Assembly: GCA_046349395.1 (NCBI GenBank)
Contig: JAXMCK010000005.1
Location: forward strand, 827,353-891,352
From: JAXMCK01 sp046349395
Lineage (GTDB): Bacteria; Pseudomonadota; Alphaproteobacteria; Geminicoccales; Geminicoccaceae
Length of the DNA: 64,000 nt
Direction of reading: 5' to 3'
Shown: positions 1-14,736 of the stretch, piece after piece
Layout of the letters: the number at the start of each line of letters is the position of its first letter
Position numbering within the stretch: position 1 is the stretch's first letter
Position numbers and translations under genes: made by a program
The notes under the pieces: model-generated
The model's database searches: none
Seen by the model: the letters and a program-made list of their open reading frames with translations, nothing else
What the model was told of the DNA's origin: nothing

Positions 1-2510
<2,510 letters not shown>

Positions 2511-2554
2511 CGGATCCTGCTCTCGTTCACCGCCGTCATGGGTATGCGGAGAAA

Positions 2555-2580
2555 GGTGCCGCGGGTCTCACCGCGGCACC
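2555..2580 (-). other. Stem-loop in the rpoB-rpoC intergenic region
   Basis: A perfect 10-bp inverted repeat (GGTGCCGCGG / CCGCGGCACC) with a 6-nt loop sits in the 79-bp gap between the rpoB stop and the rpoC start. In the transcribed direction it is followed by TTTCTCC, a poor U-tract, so it resembles a processing or partial attenuation site more than a full terminator. rpoC has to be expressed with rpoB, which argues against efficient termination. Confidence 0.6.
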
Positions 2581-2589
2581 GGATCGTGA

Positions 2590-6687
<4,098 letters not shown>

Positions 6688-6736
6688 GGATGACCTGCTT
6701 CGGTTGAACCGCTAGCGGGATGGCAACAGGACTATG

Positions 6737-6857
6737 GCTCGGCTCAGCACAAAGCCGAGCGCGCGCGCCGAAAAGCTTCCGGCGCGCGACAGCACGTCAG
6801 GCGGCCAGGAACGGCCGCGCCGTATGGGCGCAGACCGCCGGCAGAAAAGGCCGGCGG
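6737..6857 (-). promoter_or_regulatory. Three consecutive stem-loops in the rplL-rpoB intergenic region
   Basis: The 205-bp gap between rplL and rpoB holds three perfect inverted repeats: GCTCGGC/GCCGAGC (6737-6743 and 6754-6760), GCGCGCCG/CGGCGCGC (6763-6770 and 6780-6787, loop AAAAGCTTC) and CCGCCGGC/GCCGGCGG (6835-6842 and 6850-6857, loop AGAAAAG). None is followed by a U-tract in the leftward transcript. In E. coli this gap carries an attenuator and an RNase III site; by position these hairpins could play the same part, which is inference. Confidence 0.5.
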
Positions 6858-6892
6858 CTGGGCGTTGGTCGAGGTGGGACGACCCAACCCGA

Positions 6893-7279
6893 TTACTTGA
6901 TCTCCACGGTGGCGCCGGCTGCCTCGAGCTGCGCCTTGATCTTGGCGGCCTCGTCCTTGGACACGGCCTCCTTGACGGCCTTCGGCGCACCCTCGACGAG
7001 ATCCTTGGCCTCCTTGAGGCCGAGGTTCGTGATGGCGCGGACCTCCTTGATGACGTTGATCTTCTGGGCACCGGCGGCGGCCAGGATCACGTCGAACTCG
7101 GTCTGCTCCTCGACGGGCTCCGCAGCGGCGGCGGCACCGCCACCGGCGGGAACGGCAGCCATGGCGACCGGCGCCGCGGCGCTCACGCCCCACTTCTCCT
7201 CGAGCAGCTTCGAAAGCTGTGCCGCCTCGAGAACCGTCAGCTTCGACAGATCCTCGACCAGCTGATCCAGATTGGCCAT
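6893..7279 (-). CDS. rplL: 50S ribosomal protein L7/L12
   Basis: The stalk protein of the large ribosomal subunit, present in multiple copies on L10 and contacting the translational GTPases. The protein is 128 residues, the usual length. Residues 1-30 (MANLDQLVEDLSKLTVLEAAQLSKLLEEKW) are the dimerization and L10-binding domain, followed by an Ala/Gly/Pro-rich hinge and the C-terminal domain EFDVILAAAGAQKINVIKEVR...GLKEAKDLVEGAPKAVKE. I chose the ATG at 7279, preceded by GGAGA at good spacing, over an in-frame start 21 bp upstream, because L12 proteins begin with MA-N/D-L. It lies 67 bp downstream of rplJ and 205 bp upstream of rpoB. Confidence 0.97.
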   Translation of the reverse strand: MANLDQLVEDLSKLTVLEAAQLSKLLEEKWGVSAAAPVAMAAVPAGGGAAAAAEPVEEQTEFDVILAAAGAQKINVIKEVRAITNLGLKEAKDLVEGAPKAVKEAVSKDEAAKIKAQLEAAGATVEIK

Positions 7280-7346
7280 CACAGAGTCTCCAGCACCCAA
7301 CTAAAGCTTTGCATTCCCACGACGACGGGCCTTCGCCCGCCGATCC

Positions 7347-7856
7347 TCAACCCTTGTCGGCATACGCCGAGAAGACGCGCGCGACCTGACCGGCCGGCGC
7401 CTGCAGGACACCGACGAGGCGGCTCGCCGGTGCGGCCAGGAGGCCGATCAGCCTGCCCCGCAACTCGTCGAGCGACGGCAGCTCCGACAGCGCCTTAACC
7501 GAGGCGGCATCGAGCAGGCTGCCGCCCACCCCGCCGCCGACGACGACGAGCTTGTCGTTCTTGCGCGCATACTCGATGGCCACCTTCGGGGCGGCCGTCG
7601 GATCGACCGAATAGGCGAACGCCGTCGGCCCCTTGAGGATGTCGCGCACGGACTCGAACGGCGTGCCTTCCAGCGCGATCTTCGCCAGACGGTTCTTCGC
7701 CACCCGGAAACCCGCACCTGCCGCCCGCATGCGGCTGCGGAGGTCGGTCACCTCCGCGACGGACAGGCCCTTGTAGTGGGTCACGATGAGAACGCCCGCG
7801 GACTTGAACGCGGCGTTCAGATCATCGATCTCCTGAGCTTTCTCGGCTCTGAGCAC
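7347..7856 (-). CDS. rplJ: 50S ribosomal protein L10
   Basis: L10 forms the base of the ribosomal stalk, binding 23S rRNA through its N-terminal domain and L7/L12 dimers through its C-terminal helix. The 169-residue product has the typical N-terminus (LRAEKAQEIDDLNAAFKSAGVLIVTHYKGLSV), the RNA-binding segment FRVAKNRLAKIAL, and an alanine-rich C-terminal helix. It starts at a GTG with GGAGG six bases upstream. A leader of about 170 nt separates it from the proposed promoter; in other bacteria the L10-L12 complex binds such a leader to repress its own translation. It heads the rplJ-rplL-rpoB-rpoC unit. Confidence 0.96.
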   Translation of the reverse strand: MLRAEKAQEIDDLNAAFKSAGVLIVTHYKGLSVAEVTDLRSRMRAAGAGFRVAKNRLAKIALEGTPFESVRDILKGPTAFAYSVDPTAAPKVAIEYARKNDKLVVVGGGVGGSLLDAASVKALSELPSLDELRGRLIGLLAAPASRLVGVLQAPAGQVARVFSAYADKG

Positions 7857-8031
7857 CCTTGCCTCCGAATACTAACCGCTCCGCCGACGCCCCGGCGCGC
7901 ACTCCAACAGGCACGACCATCCGGAGCCGTCAGCGATCATCGTTCCACCCGGCGGGTGCTCACGACAAGCGCGACCCACGGCCCTTGTCAGGCCCGGGTC
8001 CATACGGCACTGGCGTTCCTCGGAGTGCGGC

Positions 8032-8060
8032 AACATAGTGGCAATCGCGTGAAGCGCAAG
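8032..8060 (-). promoter_or_regulatory. Candidate promoter and long leader of rplJL-rpoBC
   Basis: On the minus strand a CTTGCG -35 element (8060-8055) and a TATGTT -10 element (8037-8032) are separated by exactly 17 bp. This puts the start site near 8025 and gives rplJ a leader of about 170 nt. The leader contains small stems such as CACCC-GCC-GGGTG, as expected for an L10-binding leader, though I cannot fold it fully. The same TATGTT -10 appears upstream of the gene at 63540. Positions 7857-8098 hold no credible gene. Confidence 0.5.
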
Positions 8061-8098
8061 CCCCAAACTCGACCACGAACCTCTTTATTCGGCGCCGA

Positions 8099-8794
8099 TC
8101 AGGCGCTGAGGCTCGGCACGTCGACCTTCACACCGGGCCCCATCGTCGAGCTGATGTTGGCCTTCTTCAGGTAGGTGCCCTTGGCACCCGCCGGCTTGGC
8201 GCGATTGATCGCGTCGAGGAAGGCCTTCACGTTCGCCACGAGCTTGTCGGCATCGAAGCTCGCCTTGCCGACGCCGGCATGGACGATGCCCGCCTTCTCG
8301 ACCCTGAACTGCACCTGACCGCCCTTGGCGGCCTCGACGGCCTCGCGGACGTTCGGGGTGACGGTGCCGAGCTTCGGGTTCGGCATCAGGCCGCGCGGGC
8401 CCAGCACGCGACCGAGACGACCGACCACGCCCATCATGTCGGGGGTGGCGATGCAGCGGTCGAAATCGATCTGCCCGGCCTGGACCTGCTCAGCCAGATC
8501 CTCCGCACCCACGACATCGGCTCCGGCGGCCTTCGCCTCCTCGGCCTTGTCGCCCTTGGCGAAAACGGCGACGCGGAGCGTCTTGCCGGTGCCGTGCGGC
8601 AGGTTGACGGTGCCGCGGACCATCTGGTCGGCATGCCGCGGATCGACGCCCAGATTGAGGGCGATCTCGACGGTCTCGTCGAACTTCGCCTTGGCGTTCG
8701 ACTTCACGAGACCGACCGCCTCGCTCAGCGGATAGGCCTTCGCCCGGTCGAACGTCGCCTCGGCGGCCTTCAGACGCTTGCCCTGCTTGCTCAT
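8099..8794 (-). CDS. rplA: 50S ribosomal protein L1
   Basis: L1 binds 23S rRNA at the mobile L1 stalk, takes part in release of deacylated tRNA, and in many bacteria represses its own operon. The protein has 231 residues, full length. Recognisable blocks are KFDETVEIALNLGVDPRHADQMVRGTVNLPHGTGK near the N-terminus, the central IATPDMMGVVGRLGRVLGPRGLMPNPKLGTVT signature, and FRVEKAGIVHAGVGKASF. It starts 4 bp after the end of rplK, so the two are translationally linked. The identification is certain. Confidence 0.98.
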   Translation of the reverse strand: MSKQGKRLKAAEATFDRAKAYPLSEAVGLVKSNAKAKFDETVEIALNLGVDPRHADQMVRGTVNLPHGTGKTLRVAVFAKGDKAEEAKAAGADVVGAEDLAEQVQAGQIDFDRCIATPDMMGVVGRLGRVLGPRGLMPNPKLGTVTPNVREAVEAAKGGQVQFRVEKAGIVHAGVGKASFDADKLVANVKAFLDAINRAKPAGAKGTYLKKANISSTMGPGVKVDVPSLSA

Positions 8795-8798
8795 GGCC

Positions 8799-9227
8799 TT
8801 ACCCCACCACCTCGAGGCCCATCGACCGCGCGGAGCCGATGATCATCTGCATCGCGGCCTCGACGTCGTTGGCGTTGAGGTCCTTCATCTTCTGCTGGGC
8901 GATCTCGCGCACCTGGTCGCGGCTCACCGACCCGGCCTTGGTCCGGCCCGTCGTCTGGCTGCCCTTGTCCACGCCCGCCGCCTTCTTGAGGAAGTAGCTG
9001 ACCGGTGGGGTCTTGGTGACGAAGGAGAAGGTGCGGTCACCATAGGCGGTGATCACGACCGGGATCGGCATGCCGGGCTCGAGGCCCTGGGTGGCCGCGT
9101 TGAACTCCTTCACGAACTGCATGATGTTCAGGCCGCGCTGACCCAGCGCCGGCCCGATCGGCGGCGACGGGTTGGCCTTGCCGGCCGGCACCTGCAGCTT
9201 GATGTAACCTGTGATCTTCTTGGCCAT
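8799..9227 (-). CDS. rplK: 50S ribosomal protein L11
   Basis: L11 forms the GTPase-associated centre with 23S rRNA and is needed for RelA activation by stalled ribosomes. The 142-residue protein has the proline-rich N-terminal domain (IKLQVPAGKANPSPPIGPALGQRGLNIMQFVKEFNAAT) and the rRNA-binding C-terminal domain (KGSQTTGRTKAGSVSRDQVREIAQQKMKDLNANDVEAAMQMIIGSARSMGLEV). It lies 85 bp downstream of nusG and directly upstream of rplA. The family is very well conserved and length and motifs are typical. Confidence 0.98.
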   Translation of the reverse strand: MAKKITGYIKLQVPAGKANPSPPIGPALGQRGLNIMQFVKEFNAATQGLEPGMPIPVVITAYGDRTFSFVTKTPPVSYFLKKAAGVDKGSQTTGRTKAGSVSRDQVREIAQQKMKDLNANDVEAAMQMIIGSARSMGLEVVG

Positions 9228-9312
9228 CGGCCGTCTTCCCTTGCCTTAGCGGTCCATGCGCACGCCCGGAGACGCGCTCCCGCCTGCCATCACGAAAAAA
9301 GTAGCTCTCTGC

Positions 9313-9849
9313 TCAGACCTTCTCGACCTGCGAGTATTCGAGCTCGACAGGTGTCGCCCGACCGAAGATCGACACCGAGACCTTGAGCCGGCCCTTGGCC
9401 TCGTCGACCTCCTCCACCACGCCGCTGAACGACGCGAAGGGGCCGTCGCTGACCCGCACCGTCTCGCCGGTGAGGAAGGCCACGGTCGGCTTCGGATGCT
9501 CGATGCCTTCCTGCATCTGGTGGCGCACACGCTCGGCCTCGATGTCCGGGATCGGCATCGGCTTGCCGCCGGCACCGAGGAAGCCCGTCACCTTCGCCGT
9601 GTTGCGCACGAGCGACCAGGTCTCGTCGTTGAGGAACATCTTCACGAGCACGTAGCCCGGGAAGAACTTGCGCTCGGACTGGACCTTCTTGCCACGGCGG
9701 ACCTCGACGACCTCCTCCATCGGGACGAGGGCGTCCTCGAACATGGAGGCCATGCCCTTCTGCTCGGCCTGCTCCATGATCGACTCGCGGACCTTCTTCT
9801 CGAAGCCCGAGTAGACGTGGATGATGTACCAGCGCGCCTGCGCGGTCAT
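9313..9849 (-). CDS. nusG: Transcription termination/antitermination factor NusG
   Basis: NusG binds the clamp helices of RNA polymerase through its NGN domain and contacts Rho or ribosomal protein S10 through its KOW domain. From the ATG at 9849 the protein has 178 residues: NGN domain at about 5-115 (RWYIIHVYSGFEKKVRESI...RKFFPGYVLVKMFLNDETWSLVRNT) and KOW domain at about 125-178 (GETVRVSDGPFASFSGVVEEVDEAKGRLKVSVSIFGRATPVELEYSQVEKV). The start codon overlaps the secE stop as ATGA, which fixes the start; an open frame extending about 90 codons further upstream covers secE out of frame and is not real. Confidence 0.97.
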   Translation of the reverse strand: MTAQARWYIIHVYSGFEKKVRESIMEQAEQKGMASMFEDALVPMEEVVEVRRGKKVQSERKFFPGYVLVKMFLNDETWSLVRNTAKVTGFLGAGGKPMPIPDIEAERVRHQMQEGIEHPKPTVAFLTGETVRVSDGPFASFSGVVEEVDEAKGRLKVSVSIFGRATPVELEYSQVEKV

Positions 9850-10043
9850 GCACCGACTCCGAGCAGCAACTTCACGAGGAACGCCAGGATCTGGTCGGCG
9901 AGGAAGAAGAAGAGGGCCGCGAGTGCCGACATGGCGAGCACGCTGGCCGTGGTGACGACCAGCTCCTTGCGGGACGGCCACGTGACCTTGGCCATCTCCT
10001 GGCGCACTTCGCGCACGAACTCTGCAGGCGATACCTTCGCCAT
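9846..10043 (-). CDS. secE: Preprotein translocase subunit SecE
   Basis: Essential subunit of the SecYEG inner-membrane channel that stabilises SecY. It has 65 residues, the short single-span form common in alphaproteobacteria. An amphipathic N-terminal part contains the conserved FVREVRQEMAKVTWPSRKEL motif, followed by one transmembrane helix (about residues 29-60). It lies between tRNA-Trp and nusG, and its stop overlaps the nusG start by 4 bp. Confidence 0.96.
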   Translation of the reverse strand: MAKVSPAEFVREVRQEMAKVTWPSRKELVVTTASVLAMSALAALFFFLADQILAFLVKLLLGVGA

Positions 10044-10086
10044 CTCTGAAACCGTCCCGTTGCCGCCGAACCCGCCAGCGGAAGGC

Positions 10087-10162
10087 TGGCAGGAGTGGAG
10101 GGGCTCGAACCCCCAACCCCCGGTTTTGGAGACCGGTGCTCTACCAGTTGAGCTACACTCCT
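10087..10162 (-). tRNA. tRNA-Trp (anticodon CCA)
   Basis: A complete cloverleaf on the minus strand: acceptor AGGAGTG/CACTCCT, D-arm GCTCAACTGGTAGAGC, anticodon loop CTCCAAA with anticodon CCA, T-arm GGGGGTTCGAGCCCC. The discriminator base is G and the 3' CCA is encoded. It lies between tuf and secE, the usual place for tRNA-Trp in this gene order. Confidence 0.97.
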
Positions 10163-10280
10163 AGACGCCCACCCGTTCGCGCGGCCGTTACGTGGGCGGC
10201 CCGCCCGCCGATCCTGGTTCCGCGGGCGGCCGCATGGCCGCGGTCGCGCACCCCGAGGGCCGACGGCAGGGGAGCGGTAC

Positions 10281-10312
10281 TAAAGAAGAAGAGGGGCCGC
10301 CGCAAGCCCCTC
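10281..10312 (-). terminator. Rho-independent terminator of tuf
   Basis: Downstream of the tuf stop on the minus strand lies a perfect GAGGGGC/GCCCCTC stem with an 8-nt loop, followed immediately by TTCTTCTTTA. GC-rich stem plus U-rich tail is the classic intrinsic terminator. It separates the tRNA-Tyr/tRNA-Gly/tuf unit from tRNA-Trp-secE-nusG. Confidence 0.85.
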
Positions 10313-10344
10313 CCCTGTCACGTAGATCGGATCCGTCGTCGCGT

Positions 10345-11535
<1,191 letters not shown>

Positions 11536-11605
11536 CGACGGCTCCCGCTCAGACGCCCGCGGTCGCGGCGGCTGACTCTATGGTTGACCAAGCCTGCCCA
11601 GCGGC

Positions 11606-11679
<74 letters not shown>

Positions 11680-11719
11680 CCGCCGCCGACATCGCGTCTT
11701 CGCACCTTCTTGTACGGGT

Positions 11720-11805
11720 TGGTGGAGGGGGTAGGATTCGAACCTACGTACACTGACGTGGGCAGATTTACAGTCTGCTGCCTTTAACCACTCGGCCACC
11801 CCTCC
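11720..11805 (-). tRNA. tRNA-Tyr (anticodon GTA)
   Basis: A class II tRNA on the minus strand, 83 nt plus an encoded CCA, with acceptor GGAGGGG paired to CCCCTCC, anticodon loop CTGTAAA (GTA), a long variable arm and T-arm GTAGGTTCGAATCCTAC. It is the first gene after the promoter at 11841-11868. Confidence 0.97.
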
Positions 11806-11840
11806 CTAGCCAATTGGCCCGGGGGCGAAAACGCCGGCGG

Positions 11841-11868
11841 AATATGGTTGTTCGCTCAACCTTGTCAA
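11841..11868 (-). promoter_or_regulatory. Promoter of the tRNA-Tyr/tRNA-Gly/tuf operon
   Basis: A consensus TTGACA -35 (11868-11863) and a CATATT -10 (11846-11841) with a 16-bp spacer lie on the minus strand. This puts the start site near 11834, about 30 bp before the 5' end of tRNA-Tyr. It is the best-matching sigma-70 promoter in the window, as expected for a tRNA/tuf operon. Confidence 0.75.
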
Positions 11869-11892
11869 CGACGAAGCCGGCCCGGAGACATC

Positions 11893-12660
11893 TTGCCCCG
11901 ACATCATCCTCGTCAGCAGGCGCGCCAGGGCCATCGCCCCGCGACGCCGACCGGCCGCATCCTGCTCTATGGCCAGCACGCCGTCACGGCCGGCCTCGCC
12001 AACCCCGACCGACCTCTCGTCCGCCTGTGGGCGACGGAAGAGGCGCTGGCCCGGCTCGACACGAGGCGTACCGTGCCGACCGAAAAGGTGCAGGGCAGCG
12101 CCCTCGTCCGCCATGTGGGTGACGCGCCGCATCAGGGCCTGGTGCTCGAAGTCGGCCCGCTGCCGCCCCGGAGTCTGGCCGACATCGATCCCGGCCCCGA
12201 CCGCCCTGCCCTGGTCCTGGCGCTGGACCGCGTCACCGACCCCCGCAATCTCGGCGCCATCCTGCGCACGGCCGCCGCGACCGGGGTCGCCGGCGTGATC
12301 CTGCCCGGCCGCCACAGTGCGGAATTGAACGGTGCCTGCGCCAAGGCCGCCTCGGGCGCCCTCGACCTCGTCCCCATCGTCGAGGCCGGCAACCTCGCCC
12401 GCAGCCTTGCCGAGCTGAAGCAGCGCAACTTCTGGCTCTGCGGCCTCGACGGCGATGCCCCTGACGTTCTGGAGACCCTCGACCTGCCCCCTCGCCTCGT
12501 CCTGGTCCTCGGCAGCGAAGGCGAAGGCATGCGCCGGCTCGTCGCCGAGAGCTGCGACTACCGCGCCCGCCTCGCCATCGAAGGTGTGGAGAGCCTCAAC
12601 GTCGCCGTCGCCGCCGGCATCGCCCTCTACGTCACCGCCCGCAAGCTGAAGCCAACTTAG
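11893..12660 (+). CDS. rlmB: SpoU-family 23S rRNA (guanosine-2'-O)-methyltransferase, RlmB-like
   Basis: A SAM-dependent 2'-O-methyltransferase of the trefoil-knot (SPOUT) class; the RlmB subgroup methylates G2251 in the P-loop of 23S rRNA. The 255-residue protein has a short L30e-like substrate-binding domain (ILLYGQHAVTAGLANPDR...) and the three SpoU motifs: LDRVTDPRNLGAILRTA, VLVLGSEGEGM and IEGVESLNVAVAAGIAL. I chose the TTG at 11893 because GGAGA lies seven bases upstream; an in-frame TTG at 11848 would lie inside the divergent promoter. RlmB and TrmH-type paralogues are hard to tell apart by eye, so the exact target base is inferred. Confidence 0.85.
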   Translation: MPRHHPRQQARQGHRPATPTGRILLYGQHAVTAGLANPDRPLVRLWATEEALARLDTRRTVPTEKVQGSALVRHVGDAPHQGLVLEVGPLPPRSLADIDPGPDRPALVLALDRVTDPRNLGAILRTAAATGVAGVILPGRHSAELNGACAKAASGALDLVPIVEAGNLARSLAELKQRNFWLCGLDGDAPDVLETLDLPPRLVLVLGSEGEGMRRLVAESCDYRARLAIEGVESLNVAVAAGIALYVTARKLKPT

Positions 12661-12715
12661 GGCCGCCCCCTCGCCTTGCCCGATGGGGCGGTCGCCCGTA
12701 CGATCAATGCGACGC

Positions 12716-12791
12716 GCCGGCGTAGCTCAGCTGGTAGAGCATCCGCCTTGTAAGCGGGAGGTCGGGGGTTCAAGTCCCTCCGCCGGCACCA
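12716..12791 (+). tRNA. tRNA-Thr (anticodon TGT), integration target
   Basis: A complete cloverleaf: acceptor GCCGGCG/CGCCGGC, D-arm GCTCAGCTGGTAGAGC, anticodon loop CTTGTAA with anticodon TGT, T-arm GGGGGTTCAAGTCCC, discriminator A and encoded CCA. Its 3' half, from the anticodon loop through two bases past the CCA-A, is repeated exactly at 20637-20682, showing that an element integrated here and restored the gene's 3' end. Confidence 0.97.
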
Positions 12792-12792
12792 C
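12747..12792 (+). repeat. attL core repeat (46 bp) within tRNA-Thr
   Basis: Identical over 46 bp to 20637-20682. With one mismatch the similarity extends six bases leftward (12741-12792 against 20631-20682). It covers the anticodon loop, T-arm, acceptor 3' strand and CCA of tRNA-Thr, a common target for P4-type integrases. Confidence 0.92.
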
Positions 12793-12834
12793 AACTTCAA
12801 TGGCTTAGGTCATAGCTTGGGACAGACTCGGCTG

Positions 12835-12857
12835 GTTGGGTCACAGGCTGGGTCACA
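12835..12857 (+). repeat. Left pair of 11-bp direct repeats, candidate integrase arm sites
   Basis: GTTGGGTCACA (12835-12845) and GCTGGGTCACA (12847-12857) stand in tandem with a 12-bp period, 43 bp inside attL. The same pair with the same period and orientation lies near attR at 20472-20494. Paired repeats near both attachment sites are typical of the arm sites bound by the integrase N-terminal domain. Confidence 0.65.
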
Positions 12858-13075
12858 AAGTGCCGCACATTGAAGCCTCAGCCTCACCTGCGATGTCGTA
12901 GCCGATCGGCCTTGCAGGGTCGGAAGGCGTGCGCGTCTAAGGACGCCGAACCCATCGACAAGCTACCTGCTGCTGCGCTCGCCCACATGGTCTTGCTGCC
13001 TGCCGCCCATCTTGACCGTCCGCCCGGTCAGCCTCGGGCCTTCGATGGGCTATCTTGATAGTCGCGGCGCCCACA
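12858..13075. other. Non-coding stretch inside attL
   Basis: About 220 bp between the left arm repeats and the first gene of the element. Open frames here have no ribosome site or recognisable composition, and I see no repeat or RNA structure that stands out. Confidence 0.4.
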
Positions 13076-13492
13076 TCATGCCCCAGGTCGCGACCTCTCC
13101 ACATACCTTGCGAAGCGGTCGAGGATCGCCTGCCAGCCACTGCGCTGCTGCTCTACCGTGTGGGTGGTCTCGGCATCGAAGGTCACGCGCACCCTGACAC
13201 CCTCCGGCGCTTGCGCAAACTCGACGCGAGCCCTGCGATCCCCGAAGGCGTACTCGATCAACTCCAGCGGAACGACCTTCGTGTAGGTGCCGGCGAAGTC
13301 GAAGCCCATGCTGCCATTCTTCGCTTCCATTCGCGACGAGAAGGCACCGCCCTCGCGCAGATCGACCGATGCGCTCGTGGTGTGCCAATCGTCCGATGCC
13401 GCGTTCCAAGCGCAGATGTCTTCGGGCGTCGTGTAGGCGCGCCACACCTCGGCGATGGGCGCGTCGACATTGGTCTCAACCGTGATCTGCAT
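13076..13492 (-). CDS. SRPBCC/AHSA1-family protein
   Basis: A 138-residue START-like ligand-binding protein of the activator-of-Hsp90-ATPase (AHSA1) superfamily. The start region ITVETNVDAPIAEVWRAYTTPEDICAWNAASDDWH carries the family's hydrophobic-pocket opening, and FDFAGTYTKVVPLELIEYAFGDRRARVEF is the central strand pair. Members are often found next to ArsR regulators and are proposed to bind small hydrophobic ligands; no partner is visible here. I chose the ATG at 13492 because a strong GAGGAGAAG ribosome site precedes it; the longer open frame adds low-complexity sequence. It is cargo in the tRNA-proximal end of the element. The family call is firm, the function unknown. Confidence 0.85.
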   Translation of the reverse strand: MQITVETNVDAPIAEVWRAYTTPEDICAWNAASDDWHTTSASVDLREGGAFSSRMEAKNGSMGFDFAGTYTKVVPLELIEYAFGDRRARVEFAQAPEGVRVRVTFDAETTHTVEQQRSGWQAILDRFARYVERSRPGA

Positions 13493-13714
13493 GGGTCTTC
13501 TCCTCGCTACTCGCGGTGAATGACGAACCCGCACCGCCGCGTAGATGGCCGATGATGCTGCACGGGTATACCAAGCGGCTCTGTATGGAGCAGCGCTGGG
13601 CATGCGGATATAGGGGCGAGCAGAACCGGATCTTGGTGTCCGTGGCGGAGCGGGATTAGGTTGAGGCAAGCGCGCGGCCCGACGTGCTGCGGCGATTGGC
13701 TGTCTGCACCGACG

Positions 13715-14434
13715 ATGAATCTCAGTCGAGGTCTATTCCGAGCTTGGCTTGTCCTCTCCGTGGCATGGTTCCTTTGCGTCGCCGTGTTTACGTCCCCTAT
13801 GTTCATCGATCGCTACCAGCGCGCCGTGCCCAAAACTGCCGTGAATGACGAGCATGGCAGCACCGCTGTTTTGGAAGAGCAGACTGGCGAGTGGATACCG
13901 TGTCCTGTTGAGACGATTGGAACTCAAGCGTTCGCGTACCAAAGGCAGTGGACAGCGGAAACTCAAAATGCTGCCGGCCTTATCGTTGCCAAGCTGGCAG
14001 ACGGTCAAGTAATCGAGTTCCGGCCCGATGCATCGAAGGAAACCATTCAGAGGTTCGCCACAATACAATATTCATCCAAGGACGGGCCATGGACGAACTA
14101 TCGTCCCGAAGGAACTTCGGCCGCTCCCAATGACGACATCGCCGGCCGGGCGGAGCAACGCGGCCCGACAACTGAGCCGATCGAACGTCCGTTGACGCGT
14201 GAGTCGCTGCTGGCAAGTCCATTCATCCGCTACTTGTTGCCCTATTCGGCTTTAGATGACCGAACCTTCCATGACGAAATGGCATTGCGGTGTGACACTA
14301 TTGTTCAAGAAAAATCGCGTCTACGCAAGTTAGAGATAGGGAAATTCACATCGTTCTTGATAGCGCCACCTTTGCTTCTATTTCTGCTCGGATTCGCTAC
14401 GCTTTGGATTGTTGCTGGCTTTCGTGCACGGTAA
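13715..14434 (+). CDS. Membrane protein with N- and C-terminal transmembrane helices, unknown function
   Basis: A 239-residue protein with one hydrophobic helix near the N-terminus (AWLVLSVAWFLCVAVF, about residues 9-24) and one at the C-terminus (FLIAPPLLLFLLGFATLWIVAGF), with a polar domain of about 190 residues between them. The domain sequence, with segments such as YQRQWTAETQNAAGLIVAKLADGQVIEF, suggests an extracytoplasmic or periplasmic region. The opening MNLSRGLFRAW resembles two-span hypothetical proteins common in Rhizobiales. The gene is less GC-rich than the chromosome and reads opposite to the main operon of the element, so it is probably independently expressed cargo. I do not recognise a named family. 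Confidence 0.7.
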   Translation: MNLSRGLFRAWLVLSVAWFLCVAVFTSPMFIDRYQRAVPKTAVNDEHGSTAVLEEQTGEWIPCPVETIGTQAFAYQRQWTAETQNAAGLIVAKLADGQVIEFRPDASKETIQRFATIQYSSKDGPWTNYRPEGTSAAPNDDIAGRAEQRGPTTEPIERPLTRESLLASPFIRYLLPYSALDDRTFHDEMALRCDTIVQEKSRLRKLEIGKFTSFLIAPPLLLFLLGFATLWIVAGFRAR

Positions 14435-14482
14435 TGCGCGTAGGCATTTCTCACGTCTGAGCCTATTCTGCGCGAGTTCCCA

Positions 14483-14680
14483 TCAGGTATCTTGCCTGGA
14501 GGCATTCGATTGAAGCAATTCGCGGAGCAATCGTTTAGCGAGAAATTCCGCATTCAGGCTACCAATTTGTGTGCTCTTGTCACCATATGCAGAAGTTACG
14601 TATAACATTTTGTTACTCACGCGGTAGCGACCAGAGTAAGTCTTACCGTTATATTCCACGGAGAAATCGTAGTAGTTCAC
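14483..14680 (-). CDS. Small conserved-looking protein, unknown function
   Basis: A 65-residue protein beginning NYYDFSVEYNGKTYSGRY after the initiator and ending in a helical segment (LNAEFLAKRLLRELLQS). The pattern suggests a small beta-sheet part followed by a helix. I chose the GTG at 14680, seven bases after a GGAGGA ribosome site; a GTG at 14695 overlaps that site. It lies in the low-GC end of the element, 56 bp after the HGG-motif gene and in the same direction, so it may be the last gene of the operon. No named family is recognised. Confidence 0.6.
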   Translation of the reverse strand: MNYYDFSVEYNGKTYSGRYRVSNKMLYVTSAYGDKSTQIGSLNAEFLAKRLLRELLQSNASRQDT

Positions 14681-14736
14681 GCCCTGTTCCTCCACGGTGG
14701 CATTTCACCCGCCGAAGTTGCTTCGATACTCAGACG

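Noticed and set aside
7872..8066. 64-codon frame in the rplJ leader
   Set aside because: It overlaps the predicted promoter and leader, has no ribosome site and no typical composition.
9228..9312. Possible terminator between nusG and rplK (run of six T in the transcript)
   Set aside because: The preceding sequence forms only a very weak stem, so the T-run alone is not enough.
12870..13058. 62-codon frame near the left end of the element
   Set aside because: No ribosome site, no coding composition, and it lies between the arm repeats and the first convincing gene.
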